Part shown: positions 17,262 to 27,054 of the stretch, piece by piece | Position numbering within the stretch: position 1 is the stretch's first letter | How the letters are laid out: every line of letters begins with the position of its first letter | From: Pseudanabaena biceps | GTDB lineage: Bacteria; Cyanobacteriota; Cyanobacteriia; Pseudanabaenales; Pseudanabaenaceae | Assembly: GCA_013361095.1 (NCBI GenBank) | Contig: JAATWA010000001.1 | Span: forward strand, 806,001 to 870,000 | Length of the DNA: 64,000 bases | Direction: 5' to 3' | Notes under the pieces: model-generated | What the model was told of the DNA's origin: nothing | The model's input: only the letters and a program-made list of their open reading frames with translations | Database searches by the model: none | Translations under genes and position numbers: made by a program

Positions 17262-18629
17262 TTGCTATACAAGAAAAATATTATAAAAATTATTGGGTCT
17301 GTTCCATTGTTACCAAAAACTGAAAACTCATTACCCTCTCTTGTGGAGATAATCCAACGCACTCGTAATGCGGCGATCGCACTTGCAAAATCTTCAAACA
17401 CTGTCAAAAATAATGCTTTAGAAGTGATCGCGATCGCCTTAGAAGAGCAGGCGACTTTAATTTTAGAAGCCAATCAAAAGGATATAACCGCAGCTAACGA
17501 AGCAGGTTTGCCCACAGCCCTAATTGCTAGGCTAAAGTTGGACAAAAACAAACTCAATAGCATGATCGCAGGCGTTCGCGACGTTACTCGTCTAGTAGAT
17601 CCCATTGGCGATCGCCAAATTCACCGAGAGCTGGCCGATGGCTTAGTCTTAGAAAGACGCTCCTGTCCATTGGGTGTAATTGGGGTGATTTTTGAAGCGC
17701 GTCCTGATGCCGTGACTCAGATTGCTGCTCTGGGCATCAAGTCTGGAAATGGTGTGATTTTAAAGGGCGGCAGTGAAGCGGTGCATTCCTGTGAGGCGAT
17801 CGCCAAGGTCATGCAAAATGCTTTGGAGTCGCTATACGCTCAACAGGGTGGAGTCTCTCCTTATGTGGTGCAGCTATTGACTACCCGTGCCGAAACCTTG
17901 GCAATTTTGCAAATGGATAAATTAATCGATTTAATTATTCCTAGAGGTTCTAATCAGTTTGTTCGCTATATCCAAACCAATACCCATATTCCTGTGTTGG
18001 GACACGCGGATGGAGTTTGTCATCTCTATGTAGATGAGTTTGCGGATTTGGAGCAAGCAGTATTGATCGCCGTTGATAGTAAGACTCAATATCCTGCGGC
18101 CTGTAATGCGATCGAGACGATGTTAGTCCACAGTGCGATCGCTGCGAAATTCTTACCCTCAGCAATGAAGGCACTGCAAGTAAAAGGTGTAGAACTCCGT
18201 GGATGCGATCGCACTCAAAAAATCATTGATATCTCTGCTGCCAGCGAGTCTGACTGGTCAACAGAATATTGCGATTTAATCTTGGCAATTAAAGTGGTGG
18301 ACTCTCCTTCAGAGGCGATCGCCCATATCACCACCTACGGTTCTAAACATACTGAAGCAATCATGACCAGCAATCAGGCGATCGCTGATCAATTCATGGC
18401 CGACGTTGATGCGGCAGGTGTGTTTCACAACTGTTCTACTAGATTTGCCGATGGATTTCGCTATGGCTTTGGTGCAGAAGTAGGTATTAGTACCAGCAAA
18501 ATGCCCCCACGAGGTCCCGTTGGTCTAGAGGGTTTAGTGACTTATAAATACCACTTAGTTGGTAAGGGGCATATCGTGGCAGACTACGCGGGGGCAAATG
18601 CAAAAACATTCACCCATCGGGACTTATAG
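17262..18629 (+). CDS. proA: Glutamate-5-semialdehyde dehydrogenase (gamma-glutamyl phosphate reductase)
   Basis: Up to 455 residues. An aldehyde-dehydrogenase-fold enzyme reducing gamma-glutamyl phosphate to glutamate semialdehyde in proline synthesis. The catalytic cysteine is in [12 protein letters not shown]; other family signatures are [28 protein letters not shown] and [19 protein letters not shown] [12 protein letters not shown]. No ATG lies near the expected N-terminus. Candidate starts are TTG 17262, TTG 17307 and GTG 17343; family length favours 17307. Upstream is only palindromic repeat DNA; proB is not in the window. Confidence 0.92.
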   Translation: MLYKKNIIKIIGSVPLLPKTENSLPSLVEIIQRTRNAAIALAKSSNTVKNNALEVIAIALEEQATLILEANQKDITAANEAGLPTALIARLKLDKNKLNSMIAGVRDVTRLVDPIGDRQIHRELADGLVLERRSCPLGVIGVIFEARPDAVTQIAALGIKSGNGVILKGGSEAVHSCEAIAKVMQNALESLYAQQGGVSPYVVQLLTTRAETLAILQMDKLIDLIIPRGSNQFVRYIQTNTHIPVLGHADGVCHLYVDEFADLEQAVLIAVDSKTQYPAACNAIETMLVHSAIAAKFLPSAMKALQVKGVELRGCDRTQKIIDISAASESDWSTEYCDLILAIKVVDSPSEAIAHITTYGSKHTEAIMTSNQAIADQFMADVDAAGVFHNCSTRFADGFRYGFGAEVGISTSKMPPRGPVGLEGLVTYKYHLVGKGHIVADYAGANAKTFTHRDL

Positions 18630-18656
18630 CGATCGCCAAATGTGTTAAAACATAAA

Positions 18657-18745
18657 ACCCAATAATTGTCTGGCGGCGCGGAGCGCCGCCAGACAATTAT
18701 TGGGTCATTTAAAGATTAGCGGCGCTTAGCGCCGCATTGCTAATC
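18657..18745. repeat. Two GCGGCGC-core hairpins after proA
   Basis: 18657-18705 is a perfect palindrome with outer ACCCA and inner ATAATTGTCTGG. 18714-18745 is imperfect, with GATTAGC arms. The 320-bp proA-pdxJ gap contains these plus the hairpin at 18821. Confidence 0.8.
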
Positions 18746-18820
18746 CTTAGCTATATAGGGGAATTTTCCTACGAAGGCAGGAAAGTTTTTCATTATTAAA
18801 ATTGGCTTTTAAAAAACCAA

Positions 18821-18861
18821 TTTTAGTGTTTTTGGCATCTTTGGCGCTAAAAACACTAAAA
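18821..18861. repeat. Hairpin TTTTAGTGTTTTTG type
   Basis: Arms TTTTAGTGTTTTTGGC / GCGCTAAAAACACTAAAA, flanked by AAAATTGG...CCAATTTT. The same pair of nested modules appears at 58513-58600, with a GCAGCACC core instead. Confidence 0.7.
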
Positions 18862-18949
18862 CTTGGTTTTTTTATGAGAATTGTCAAAGCTTAAAGCGAT
18901 ATATGTCGTAAAGTAAAGATAAATTAACGCATAAATAGAGAGAAAAGCT

Positions 18950-19663
18950 TTGCCTACCCTTGGAGTCAATATCGACCATATCGCAACCCTGCGCCAAGCA
19001 CGTCGGGGTAAAGATCCAGATCCCATCGCAGCTGCCATAATCGCAGAATTAGCAGGAGCTGATGGAATTACTGTCCATTTACGCGAAGATCGTCGCCATA
19101 TCCAAGAACGTGATGTGCGACTACTGCGCCAAACCATACAATCAAGACTTAATCTGGAAATGGCGGCAACTCCTGAGATGGTAGCGATCGCCCTTGATGT
19201 AAAGCCAGATTATATTACGCTAGTGCCAGAGCGCCGCGAAGAGATTACTACGGAGGGTGGATTAAATGTCAAAGCTCAAGGCGATCGCTTGAGTAAATTT
19301 GTAAATCAGCTACAGGGAGCGGGTATTCCTGTAAGTTTATTTGTTGATCCTGAAGCTGTCCAAATTCAGGCTTGTGCAAAAACAGGGGCAAAATTTATCG
19401 AACTGCATACGGGAACCTATGCCAATGCCAAAAATGAAGTAGAACTAAAACTTGAGTTAGAGAAATTAACGACAAGCGGTGCATTAGCGATCGAATTAGG
19501 TTTAAGGCTCAATTCGGGACATGGTTTAACCTATAGAAATACCCGTGCTATTGCCCAGATAGAGGGGATGGAGGAGTTAAACATTGGACATAGCATTATT
19601 AGTCGGGCTGTTCTGGTGGGTTTAGATCAAGCAATTCGGGAAATGAAAGCATTAATTAGTTAA
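18950..19663 (+). CDS. pdxJ: Pyridoxine 5'-phosphate synthase
   Basis: A 237-residue TIM-barrel enzyme starting [25 protein letters not shown], the hallmark of PdxJ. It also has [17 protein letters not shown] and [15 protein letters not shown]. It condenses 3-amino-2-oxopropyl phosphate with deoxyxylulose 5-phosphate in DXP-dependent vitamin B6 synthesis. The start is TTG at 18950, fixed by alignment with the family N-terminus. It is convergent with the RND pump gene. Confidence 0.95.
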   Translation: MPTLGVNIDHIATLRQARRGKDPDPIAAAIIAELAGADGITVHLREDRRHIQERDVRLLRQTIQSRLNLEMAATPEMVAIALDVKPDYITLVPERREEITTEGGLNVKAQGDRLSKFVNQLQGAGIPVSLFVDPEAVQIQACAKTGAKFIELHTGTYANAKNEVELKLELEKLTTSGALAIELGLRLNSGHGLTYRNTRAIAQIEGMEELNIGHSIISRAVLVGLDQAIREMKALIS

Positions 19664-19675
19664 GTACCTCGTGTA

Positions 19676-19710
19676 AAGCTGGTTCGCCCGCGAAGCGGGC
19701 GAACCAGCTT
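19676..19710. repeat. 35-bp palindrome after pdxJ
   Basis: Perfect stem AAGCTGGTTCGCCCGC with loop GAA, 12 bp past the pdxJ stop codon. Confidence 0.7.
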
Positions 19711-19745
19711 CTTGGGGTTTTATATTTAACTGCGCTCAGCTAATT

Positions 19746-19803
19746 AAAGAATAAAAAAAGGAGAGACCGTGCTTTGCACGGTCTCTCCTTTTTTTATTCT
19801 TTT
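19746..19803. terminator. Bidirectional terminator between pdxJ and the RND gene
   Basis: 58-bp palindrome AAAGAATAAAAAAAGGAGAG... with a 7-A/7-T tract on each side of the GC stem. It runs through the stop codon of the minus-strand RND gene, so the same DNA codes for its last residues and terminates both convergent transcripts. Confidence 0.75.
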
Positions 19804-22800
19804 TCGGCAATAGCCTTAGGTTGATAAAGCCCAGACTTCATGCGTTCCTCGATGTTCTTGATGACTATATAAAGAACTGGAACGATGAAAAGACTAAGGA
19901 TGGTTGCGACACACATCCCGCCCATTACCGCAGTCCCAATTGATTGACGGGCGGCAGCTCCTGCTCCTGTCGCAATTACCAGAGGGAAAATCCCAATAAT
20001 CGTGGCAAAAGCCGTCATCAAAATTGGGCGTAATCTTTGCTGAGAAGCCTCAGTCGCAGATTTGACAATGCTAAATCCCCTTTCACGCAATTGATTAGCA
20101 AACTCCACAATCAGAATTGCATTCTTACTCGCCATGCCCACTAACATTACCAAACCAATCTGGGTGTATACATCATTAGCAAAGCTGGGATTAAACAGAC
20201 CGCGAAACATCACTGCTAGCAAAGCACCCAACACAGCTAGAGGCACGGTGAGCATGATGATTATCGGATCAATGTAATTTTCGTACTGCGCGGCAAGGAC
20301 GAGAAAGACAAATATTACTCCCAAACCAAAGATGAAAATGGCACTATTGCCAGATCCAATTTCTTCAAGAGATAGTCCTGACCATTCATAGCCAAAGTTT
20401 TTGGGCAAGACTTCTTTCGCGATTTTGCCGATGATATCGATCGCTTGTCCAGAGCTAACTCCAGGGGATGTATTCCCTGTAATCTGCACCGAACGGAACA
20501 GATTGTAGTGATTGATAATCGAAGGACCAATGGTTTGTTTGATTGTCACTAAATTGCTGAGGGGGATGACTTTGCCAGTCTGCGATCGCACATAGAGCTT
20601 ATTAATATCATCAGGATTAGAACGAAACTGAGCATCAGCTTGGACATAAACGCGATAAGTACGTCCAAAACTATTGAAGTCATTGACATATTGCGATCCG
20701 AGCAAGGTCTGCAAAGTGCTGTAAATATCCTGCAAAGACACTTGTAAGGCATTTGCTTTGACCCGATCCACATCCACTGTTAGCTGTGGTGTATTGCCAT
20801 TAAAGTTAGGACGCAATCCCGCTAACATAGGACGACTAGGATCAGGATAAGTGCTAGCTTTACCCAAAAATTCACCCATAGTTTTCTCGATCGCAGGGAA
20901 GCCTTGGTTCGCCTTATCCTGCAATTGCAATTCAAAACCACCGTAGTTACTCAAGCCTTGAATTGCTGGCGGCGGGAAGGGGACGACAAAGGCTTCTTTA
21001 ATGGCAATTAATTCGGGCAGTAGTCCAAAGGGTTTAGGCGCAAAGCCCCCAATAATCGCATCAGCCGATCGCGATCGCTCTTTCCAAGGCTTGAGCGTAG
21101 CAAATACAATCCCATTATTAGGAGTATTGCCACTAAAGCTAAAGCCCGCAATCGCAAAAATATTAGCAATTTCAGGATAGACTGGCTCACCTTTTTCATC
21201 TTTACGGCGCAAGATCCCTTCAATATTTTCCAGAACTTTTTCGGTGTAGTTAAGGGATACACCTTCGGGAGCTTGGACTATGGTAATAAAATATCCCTGA
21301 TCTTCTTGCGGCAAGAAACCTCTTGGCACAAGGGTATAGATCCAGTAAGTCAAAACTAGAGAGGTCAGGAATAAAACCATCGCCACCCCTTTAAAGTTGG
21401 TGATCTTAGTCAGGCTCCATTGATAGCCTCGACGAGTACGCTCAAGCAGCCAATTCACTGGCTTAAAAAATTGATTATTGGATGGACTCTCTCGCCTCAG
21501 CAACAGAGCTGCCAAGGTTGGTGATAACGTCAAGGCATTAAAGGTGGAAACGGTAATCGAGAAAGCGATCGTCAGCGCAAACTGCTTATATAACTGTCCT
21601 GTCGTACCAGGGAAAAAAGCAACTGGCACAAATACAGCAATCAAAACTAATGAACTAGCAATAACCGCACCTTGCAGTTCGTTCATTGCATCGATCGCCG
21701 CCTTCATCGGTGGCTCACCCAATTCCTGAATGCGGCGAGTGATATCTTCAACCACCACGATCGCATCATCAACCACTAGCCCTGTGGCGAGGGTGAGACC
21801 AAATAAGGTCAGGGTGTTGATATTAAAGTTAAGTAGCTTAATGAAAATAAAAGTACCAACTAGGGACACAGGAATTGCGATCGCAGGAATTAAGGTGGAG
21901 CGCCAATTTTGGATAAATACAAAAATAATCAAAATTACCAAGGCGATCGCAATCAATAGAGAAATGATGACTTCCTCAGTTCCCGCCTCAATAAAACTGG
22001 TCGTATCAAAGGCAATTTCGTAATTTAATCCTGGAGGGAAACTAGGCTTTAGCTCCAGCAACACCTTCTTGACTGCTTTTGCCACATCGAGAGCATTAGC
22101 ATCGGGCAACTGAGACACACCTAAACCAATTCCGCGCGTGCCATTAAATCGCAAAGAAGAGCCATAATTTTCTGCTCCCAGCTCTACGCGTCCCACATCG
22201 CCAAGCTTAATTAGAGAGCCATCGCTAGCCGTCCGAATAACGATGCTTGCAAATTCTTCAGTGGTTTTTAAACGTCCTGTCGCAGAAATTGATAATTGAT
22301 ACTGCTGATTAGGAAGATTGGGCTGCTGTCCAATTTGCCCCACACCGACTTGTAAGTTTTGCTGCTGAATAGCGGAGGCGACATCTTGAGATGTCAAATT
22401 ACGAGCAGCTAATTTATTAGGGTCAAGCCAGACCCGCATCGCATATTTACGTTCACCAAAGATGACCACATTACCAACACCATTGACCTTCTTGAGCGCG
22501 TCAATAATATACAAGTCGGCGTAGTTACTCAAATAGAGATTGTCATATTCACCGTTTTCAGAATATACACCGATCGCAAATAGAAATCCCGATGACTCTT
22601 TGCTTACTCGCACCCCAGTTTGCTGCACGGGACCAGGTAGCTGCGCCTGCACCGTAGAAACACGGTTCTGCACATCCACAGCCGCGAGATCTTTATTCTT
22701 ATCAAGATTAAAAATAAGGTTGACGGAGCTAGTACCATCGTTAGAACTTGTTGATGTGATGTAGCGAACTCCCTGAACACCGTTGAGTTCTCGCTCCAGA

Positions 22801-23003
22801 ATATTAGTGACCGTAGATTCAACTACTTCAGCATTTGCGCCGACGTAGTTAGTGGTTACTGTGACCTTGGGTGGAGTAATCTCTGGATACTGCGCTATGG
22901 GGAGTAAAAATATACAGGTTGCCCCTAAAAGGGTGATTACAACGGAGCAAACTGTTGCAAAAACGGGTCTTCTAATAAAGAAGTCAGATATTGATAGCAG
23001 CAT
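19794..23003 (-). CDS. RND-family multidrug efflux permease (AcrB/MexB-type)
   Basis: A 1069-residue HAE1-type RND transporter. It starts MLLSISDFFIRRPVFATVCSVVITLLG and has the usual two halves of six membrane helices with large periplasmic loops. TM4 carries GLVVDDAIVVVEDITRR, the conserved proton-relay aspartate pair; the second half has GLVMLVGMASKNAILIVEFAN with the expected lysine nearby. It would extrude hydrophobic drugs or metabolites using the proton gradient, with a membrane-fusion protein and TolC-like channel. Neither partner gene is adjacent, so it must pair with proteins encoded elsewhere. Confidence 0.93.
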   Translation of the reverse strand: MLLSISDFFIRRPVFATVCSVVITLLGATCIFLLPIAQYPEITPPKVTVTTNYVGANAEVVESTVTNILERELNGVQGVRYITSTSSNDGTSSVNLIFNLDKNKDLAAVDVQNRVSTVQAQLPGPVQQTGVRVSKESSGFLFAIGVYSENGEYDNLYLSNYADLYIIDALKKVNGVGNVVIFGERKYAMRVWLDPNKLAARNLTSQDVASAIQQQNLQVGVGQIGQQPNLPNQQYQLSISATGRLKTTEEFASIVIRTASDGSLIKLGDVGRVELGAENYGSSLRFNGTRGIGLGVSQLPDANALDVAKAVKKVLLELKPSFPPGLNYEIAFDTTSFIEAGTEEVIISLLIAIALVILIIFVFIQNWRSTLIPAIAIPVSLVGTFIFIKLLNFNINTLTLFGLTLATGLVVDDAIVVVEDITRRIQELGEPPMKAAIDAMNELQGAVIASSLVLIAVFVPVAFFPGTTGQLYKQFALTIAFSITVSTFNALTLSPTLAALLLRRESPSNNQFFKPVNWLLERTRRGYQWSLTKITNFKGVAMVLFLTSLVLTYWIYTLVPRGFLPQEDQGYFITIVQAPEGVSLNYTEKVLENIEGILRRKDEKGEPVYPEIANIFAIAGFSFSGNTPNNGIVFATLKPWKERSRSADAIIGGFAPKPFGLLPELIAIKEAFVVPFPPPAIQGLSNYGGFELQLQDKANQGFPAIEKTMGEFLGKASTYPDPSRPMLAGLRPNFNGNTPQLTVDVDRVKANALQVSLQDIYSTLQTLLGSQYVNDFNSFGRTYRVYVQADAQFRSNPDDINKLYVRSQTGKVIPLSNLVTIKQTIGPSIINHYNLFRSVQITGNTSPGVSSGQAIDIIGKIAKEVLPKNFGYEWSGLSLEEIGSGNSAIFIFGLGVIFVFLVLAAQYENYIDPIIIMLTVPLAVLGALLAVMFRGLFNPSFANDVYTQIGLVMLVGMASKNAILIVEFANQLRERGFSIVKSATEASQQRLRPILMTAFATIIGIFPLVIATGAGAAARQSIGTAVMGGMCVATILSLFIVPVLYIVIKNIEERMKSGLYQPKAIAEKE

Positions 23004-23172
23004 GGTCAGAGATTTGTAAGAAGAAAAAATTTTGGGCTAAAAAATTGGTAATGCTAGAGAAGTCATGTTTCTTAGAGTAATAATGCACCGCACTTTGCGC
23101 CATGCGTTACCTCTTTAGGACTACCAAAAAATCCAGAAAACCTCGCCACTGACTGCCACGGACTCCCTTTCT

Positions 23173-23224
23173 AGTGAATAGCTAGTAGTGTGTGCGAAGC
23201 CGCACACACTACTAACTATTCACT
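23173..23224. repeat. 52-bp hairpin with AGTGAATAG arms
   Basis: Arms AGTGAATAGCTAGTAGTGTG around CGAAGCCG. Flanking ACTCCCTT (23162) and GGGAAGGGAAT (about 23252) relate it to the units at 1251 and 48970. Confidence 0.7.
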
Positions 23225-23241
23225 TTACAAAACCTATTCTT

Positions 23242-23742
23242 TTAGTGGGAAGGGAATACCAACAATAAAATTGCTGGCAACAACAAGATAACAGCCACAA
23301 TTAAAGCAGCGATCGCCGCAATTAGTACAGCCCCAGCCGCACAGTCCTTGGCGATTTTGGCTAACTGATGAAACTCGCGTCCCACGGTCAAGTCTACCAC
23401 TGCCTCCAAAGCAGTATTCAAAAGCTCCAAAACTAAGACCAGAGTAATCGTCAAACTAATCACTGCACAAGAAACGGCAGGTATTTGTAAGTAAACACTC
23501 AAACCAAGAGCGATCGCGCCAATCAAAAGATGGATTCGGAAATTTCTTTGAGTCCGAAAAGCGTAACCAACCCCCTGTGCGGCATAGCGAAAACTCAGTA
23601 AGAGGTTGCTGGCAACTTGAAAAGAATGACTACGCTGAAGGTTGTTTGGCTCAGGCTCTGCACATTTATTACTGTCTGGCATCTGCGGCAAATAAGTCGA
23701 TGTAGATGGAAAAAGTCTTAATAGCGGTAAATCATTATTCAT
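23242..23742 (-). CDS. dgkA: Diacylglycerol/undecaprenol kinase family protein
   Basis: About 166 residues with three membrane helices and the DgkA signature ELLNTALEAVVDLTVGREFHQLAKIAKDCAAGAVL. It phosphorylates diacylglycerol or undecaprenol in the plasma membrane for lipid recycling. The preceding RYAAQGVGYAFRTQRNFRIHLLIGA block is typical of the cyanobacterial and Gram-positive type. The ATG at 23742 is preferred; a TTG at 23820, just 14 bp after the ybeY stop codon, would add 26 residues. It follows ybeY on the same strand, a pairing common in cyanobacteria, and is likely co-transcribed. Confidence 0.88.
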   Translation of the reverse strand: MNNDLPLLRLFPSTSTYLPQMPDSNKCAEPEPNNLQRSHSFQVASNLLLSFRYAAQGVGYAFRTQRNFRIHLLIGAIALGLSVYLQIPAVSCAVISLTITLVLVLELLNTALEAVVDLTVGREFHQLAKIAKDCAAGAVLIAAIAALIVAVILLLPAILLLVFPSH

Positions 23743-23834
23743 GGAGGTGTTTCCAAATAGATTTTGCCAATAGATTTTTAGGTGATTTTTGAAGCCTAAT
23801 GATATTAAGCAGCAATACAAGTATTTAATTGCGC

Positions 23835-24323
23835 CTAGGTACTCAGGGAGATAAGGCCTAGCATGATATCTTGCTGGGCAAGCATAGCCTCTAGACTCTC
23901 ATCGTCAGGATGATCCCATCCGAGTAAATGGAGAAAACCATGCGCCGCCAGCCAAGCTAGTTCGTAGGTGAGTGAGTGTTCTCGTTCTTGAGCTTGATGG
24001 ACGGCGGTTGTTTGTGAAACGATAATATCACCCAAGTAAGTTGGCTCAACGTAACCAAAAATACCTACAGGAATCTCTGGCATCTCTGTTTCTAAAGCTG
24101 CAAAGGAAAGTACATCGGTGGGACGATCCTGCTGGCGATATTGCAAATTTAATTGCTGAATTGTGGCATCATCGGTAACCGCTAAAGACGCTTCATATTC
24201 TCCTTCTTTGGTGGATAGGAGATATTTTTCCCAAATGACAAACCATTCTTGCCACTGCTCTATTGCGATCGGATGGTGGTCGGCAATTTCAGGATAAATT
24301 TCGCAGTTTAATTCAATACTCAC
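23835..24323 (-). CDS. ybeY: Endoribonuclease YbeY (16S rRNA maturation)
   Basis: A 162-residue protein with the metal-binding motif HGFLHLLGWDH (HxxxHxxxxxH) and the family segment RPTDVLSFAALE. YbeY is a zinc-dependent endoribonuclease in 16S rRNA 3'-end processing and ribosome quality control. It starts with GTG at 24323. It lies immediately upstream of dgkA on the minus strand. Confidence 0.93.
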   Translation of the reverse strand: MSIELNCEIYPEIADHHPIAIEQWQEWFVIWEKYLLSTKEGEYEASLAVTDDATIQQLNLQYRQQDRPTDVLSFAALETEMPEIPVGIFGYVEPTYLGDIIVSQTTAVHQAQEREHSLTYELAWLAAHGFLHLLGWDHPDDESLEAMLAQQDIMLGLISLST

Positions 24324-24365
24324 AGACTTTTAAAAATGTTCTTGGGGTTTAAGACAGTATCCACT

Positions 24366-24400
24366 ACAAAAAAGGTGGCGCATTGCGCCACCTTTTTTGT
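24366..24400. terminator. Hairpin terminator downstream of the lipoprotein gene
   Basis: Perfect 35-bp palindrome ACAAAAAAGGTGGCGCA with terminal T-run on both strands, just beyond the stop codon of the minus-strand lipoprotein gene at 24402. Confidence 0.7.
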
Positions 24401-24401
24401 T

Positions 24402-25874
24402 TTATTTTTTGTTTAATACCTTAATGGGGGTCGAGTTGGTAGCGGAGAGATCAGTCACGCTAGGCGCAGTTACCTCAGAAGATGTAGCAGGCATTTCTGG
24501 CTTTTCTGTAGCTTTAGCTGCTGCCTGAGCTTTAGCGCGATCGCTGAAGTAGTCTTTTAAGTAATTCTTATGGACAGGTTCAGTAGCAGATTTGGCTTGA
24601 GGAGAGGTCGCTTCAGTGGGTTTACTGATGGGCTTGCTCACAGGGGCAACTTTTTCCTTAGCTGGCAAGATTGGCTTGATCGGTTCCGCGATCGCTGGCT
24701 TTTTAGTCTGCATTTCTACCTGAGGAGCTTCAGGCGCAACAGTAGGAACTGGGGCAGGTTTAACTGGCTCAGCTTTGGGAGCTTCAGCCTTAGCTGCTGG
24801 TACAGGGCTAACAACCTCTGGCGCAGGACTAACTGGCTCAGCAGCAGGGATTATTTCTGGTTCAGCTTTAACTTCAGGAGCAGATGGCACATAGTCGGGA
24901 TTGACGATCGCCTCAATATTGGCAATTTTTTCACCACGAACCAGACGAGAGAGAATGTCAGAACCGTCGGGCTGATAGTTAATCAGATGTGCTGTGCTAT
25001 TAAACACATTGGCGATCGTATCGCCATCTGGCTCTAACAGTTCGAGCTTGACCCAATTTTGTCCAGTTTTAAAGCCCTTCAGATAAATAGGCTCCCAACG
25101 ATCAAAAGTAAAGCTTTGACCATCAACAGTGGCTCGAACTTGCCAATCATCGATTACTTCATTTTCTTTGCCTAGTAAGTGCAAAGGCGCATTTTGCAGA
25201 TAAAAATCAAGCATAATCGGCTCAGCGCCATAGGTTCCCACAGGACGGCTATAGGTTAGCAGAGGAGTTTTGGCTTCGGGGGTGTTTTCACCTGTCGCCG
25301 TCAAAACATGAAAAGTGGCTTGGGCATAGGCTCCTTTATTTTTGAAGCTCTCATGCCAAGGGCGAGAAGCAAATGCTCGAATCGTATGGGTTCCAACACT
25401 TAGGTTGTCAAAGGTGACGGGTTGATTGAGATCGTAGAGAGCTTTATATTCTTGATTGTCCAAAGCCACATGAATATGAGGTCCCATTCCAAATTCTACG
25501 TTTTTGAAAATTGGCAAGTTTTTAACATCAAGTTTTATGGATACTTGAGTGTCAGTTAGGACTTGCTCTGGCCTAGGGCTAAGGATGTTGATCTGTGGCT
25601 CATAGAGATCCAGTAGGCGACTGAGTCGTTGAATCTCGTTCGGTGGGGAAACTTCAGTGATTCCTGCGGAAATAGAGACTGGCTGGGAGGGCGCTACAGT
25701 GTCAGGCTTATTGTTGTTTCCGCAAGCTGTGAGGTAAAAGCACAGGGCGATCGCGATCACCAAACTGGACAACTTTTTCCAAGGAAGATCGACCAGTTTA
25801 TTGTGCCAATAGGATTTAACTCGCGAAGTCTTGGATTTGTCTTCGGGTTGGTTAGAGTTTGCGATCGCGCTCAT
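24402..25874 (-). CDS. Putative lipoprotein with Pro/Ala/Lys-rich C-terminus
   Basis: A 490-residue protein. A hydrophilic N-terminus precedes a signal helix (about 35-50) that ends in the lipobox LTAC, so the mature protein should be lipid-anchored at a cysteine near residue 51. Residues about 85-310 form a globular part with two beta-rich segments (PHIHVALDNQEYKALYDLNQPV, GTHTIRAFASRPWHES; WQVRATVDGQSFTFDRW) like those of conserved cyanobacterial hypothetical proteins. From about 320 to the end the chain is low-complexity Pro/Ala/Glu/Lys, probably periplasm-spanning or cell-wall-associating. I do not recognise a characterised function. Confidence 0.75.
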   Translation of the reverse strand: MSAIANSNQPEDKSKTSRVKSYWHNKLVDLPWKKLSSLVIAIALCFYLTACGNNNKPDTVAPSQPVSISAGITEVSPPNEIQRLSRLLDLYEPQINILSPRPEQVLTDTQVSIKLDVKNLPIFKNVEFGMGPHIHVALDNQEYKALYDLNQPVTFDNLSVGTHTIRAFASRPWHESFKNKGAYAQATFHVLTATGENTPEAKTPLLTYSRPVGTYGAEPIMLDFYLQNAPLHLLGKENEVIDDWQVRATVDGQSFTFDRWEPIYLKGFKTGQNWVKLELLEPDGDTIANVFNSTAHLINYQPDGSDILSRLVRGEKIANIEAIVNPDYVPSAPEVKAEPEIIPAAEPVSPAPEVVSPVPAAKAEAPKAEPVKPAPVPTVAPEAPQVEMQTKKPAIAEPIKPILPAKEKVAPVSKPISKPTEATSPQAKSATEPVHKNYLKDYFSDRAKAQAAAKATEKPEMPATSSEVTAPSVTDLSATNSTPIKVLNKK

Positions 25875-25963
25875 AAAAACTATGCTTAACTCAGATTACA
25901 CAGGCAAATATACCGAAAAATGAGCGCCTTACTCATAAAGAAACCTCATAATTTATTAAATTA

Positions 25964-26845
25964 ATGCAAGTACGCCGTCAATCTCCATCCGCTAGTAACC
26001 AAGGCTACGCGATCGCCTCAAGCTCTGATCAGCCCCAAAATATCTTAGAAAAAATCGTTTGGCAAAAGGAAAAAGAAGTTGCTCAAATGTATGCAAGCAA
26101 AGCATTAGATGCTCTTAAGGCAGAGGTTGCTGCTATGCGATCGCCCAAGGACTTACCCAAAGATTTTTACGGCAGTTTGCAAAATTCTGCGGTCAAACCA
26201 GCGTTAATTGCAGAAGTCAAAAAAGCTTCACCCAGCAAAGGCGTGTTTCGTGAAGATTTTGATCCTGCGGCGATCGCGATCGCTTATCAACGTGGTGGCG
26301 CTAGTTGCTTGTCAGTACTAACCGATAAGGAGTTCTTTCAGGGTGGATTTACAAATCTGCAATTAGTGCGCCAAGTGGTGGATTTACCCTTGCTTTGCAA
26401 AGAATTTATTATCGATCCCTATCAAATTTATATGGGGCGATCGCATGGTGCGGATGCAGTGCTATTGATCGCCGCCATTCTCACTGATGCGGATTTAGCC
26501 GAGTTGCAAACTTTGATCCATGATCTGGGGATGACAGCTTTAGTGGAAGTGCATACACAGCAAGAACTTGATCGCGTTTTACATATTGCTGACGTACGCC
26601 TAATTGGGATTAATAATCGTAATTTAGAAACCTTTGTGGTGGATCTCGCTCAAACCAAAATTTTGATGGATCGCTTAGCGCCAGAAATAAGAAATAAGTA
26701 TTTGTGGGTCAGCGAGTCAGGAATTTACACAAGAGAAAATTTGGATTTTGTGCAAGATTGCGGTGCAAGCGCAGTCTTAGTGGGCGAGTCGCTGATTAAG
26801 CAACCAGATATCGAATCCGCAGTTAACAACTTGCTAGGCAAATAA
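25964..26845 (+). CDS. trpC: Indole-3-glycerol phosphate synthase
   Basis: A 293-residue TIM-barrel enzyme. It shows IAEVKKASPSKGVFREDFDP, LSVLTDKEFFQGGF, LCKEFIIDPYQIY, IGINNRNLETFVVDL and VSESGIYTRENLDFVQDCGASAVLVGESL, all TrpC signatures. It closes the indole ring in tryptophan biosynthesis. The about 50-residue N-terminal extension before the barrel is normal for cyanobacterial TrpC. It is divergent from the lipoprotein gene and not in a trp operon, as usual in cyanobacteria. Confidence 0.96.
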   Translation: MQVRRQSPSASNQGYAIASSSDQPQNILEKIVWQKEKEVAQMYASKALDALKAEVAAMRSPKDLPKDFYGSLQNSAVKPALIAEVKKASPSKGVFREDFDPAAIAIAYQRGGASCLSVLTDKEFFQGGFTNLQLVRQVVDLPLLCKEFIIDPYQIYMGRSHGADAVLLIAAILTDADLAELQTLIHDLGMTALVEVHTQQELDRVLHIADVRLIGINNRNLETFVVDLAQTKILMDRLAPEIRNKYLWVSESGIYTRENLDFVQDCGASAVLVGESLIKQPDIESAVNNLLGK

Positions 26846-26863
26846 AGCGCTTTCCTAAAACCC

Positions 26864-26912
26864 AAGAAAAATTTTAAAAGGCTGGCTACGCCAGCCTTTT
26901 AAAATTTTTCTT
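26864..26912 (+). terminator. GGCTGGC-type hairpin after trpC
   Basis: Perfect palindrome AAGAAAAATTTTAAAAGGC, 19 bp past the trpC stop codon, ending in T-rich sequence. Same type as at 3088 and 9382. Confidence 0.65.
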
Positions 26913-26931
26913 CTTCAACAGGCTGTAAGGC

Positions 26932-26998
26932 GCGTTGCTAGGCATCAAAAGGAATAGCGGCACTTCGTGCCGCTATTCCTTTTGATGCCTAGCAACGC
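26932..26998. repeat. 67-bp GCGGCAC-core hairpin
   Basis: Long perfect stem GCGTTGCTAGGCATCAAAAG... with core GCGGCACTTCGTGCCGC, between trpC and glmS. Confidence 0.85.
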
Positions 26999-27054
26999 AA
27001 ATGCACTAGTTCGCGTCATGCTTAAATACAGTAATTAATTTTGAACTTGGCATT

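Noticed and set aside
17069..17323. 84-codon plus-strand frame before proA
   Set aside because: Composed of two hairpins and the proA upstream region; overlaps proA in another frame.
24570..25037. 155-codon plus-strand frame opposite the lipoprotein tail
   Set aside because: The Arg/Trp/Phe-rich translation is the shadow of the Pro/Ala/Lys low-complexity region on the other strand.
27000..27054. glmS ribozyme upstream of glmS
   Set aside because: Only 55 bp separate the last hairpin from the start codon, and no ribozyme-like core is visible; glmS ribozymes are mainly from Gram-positive bacteria.
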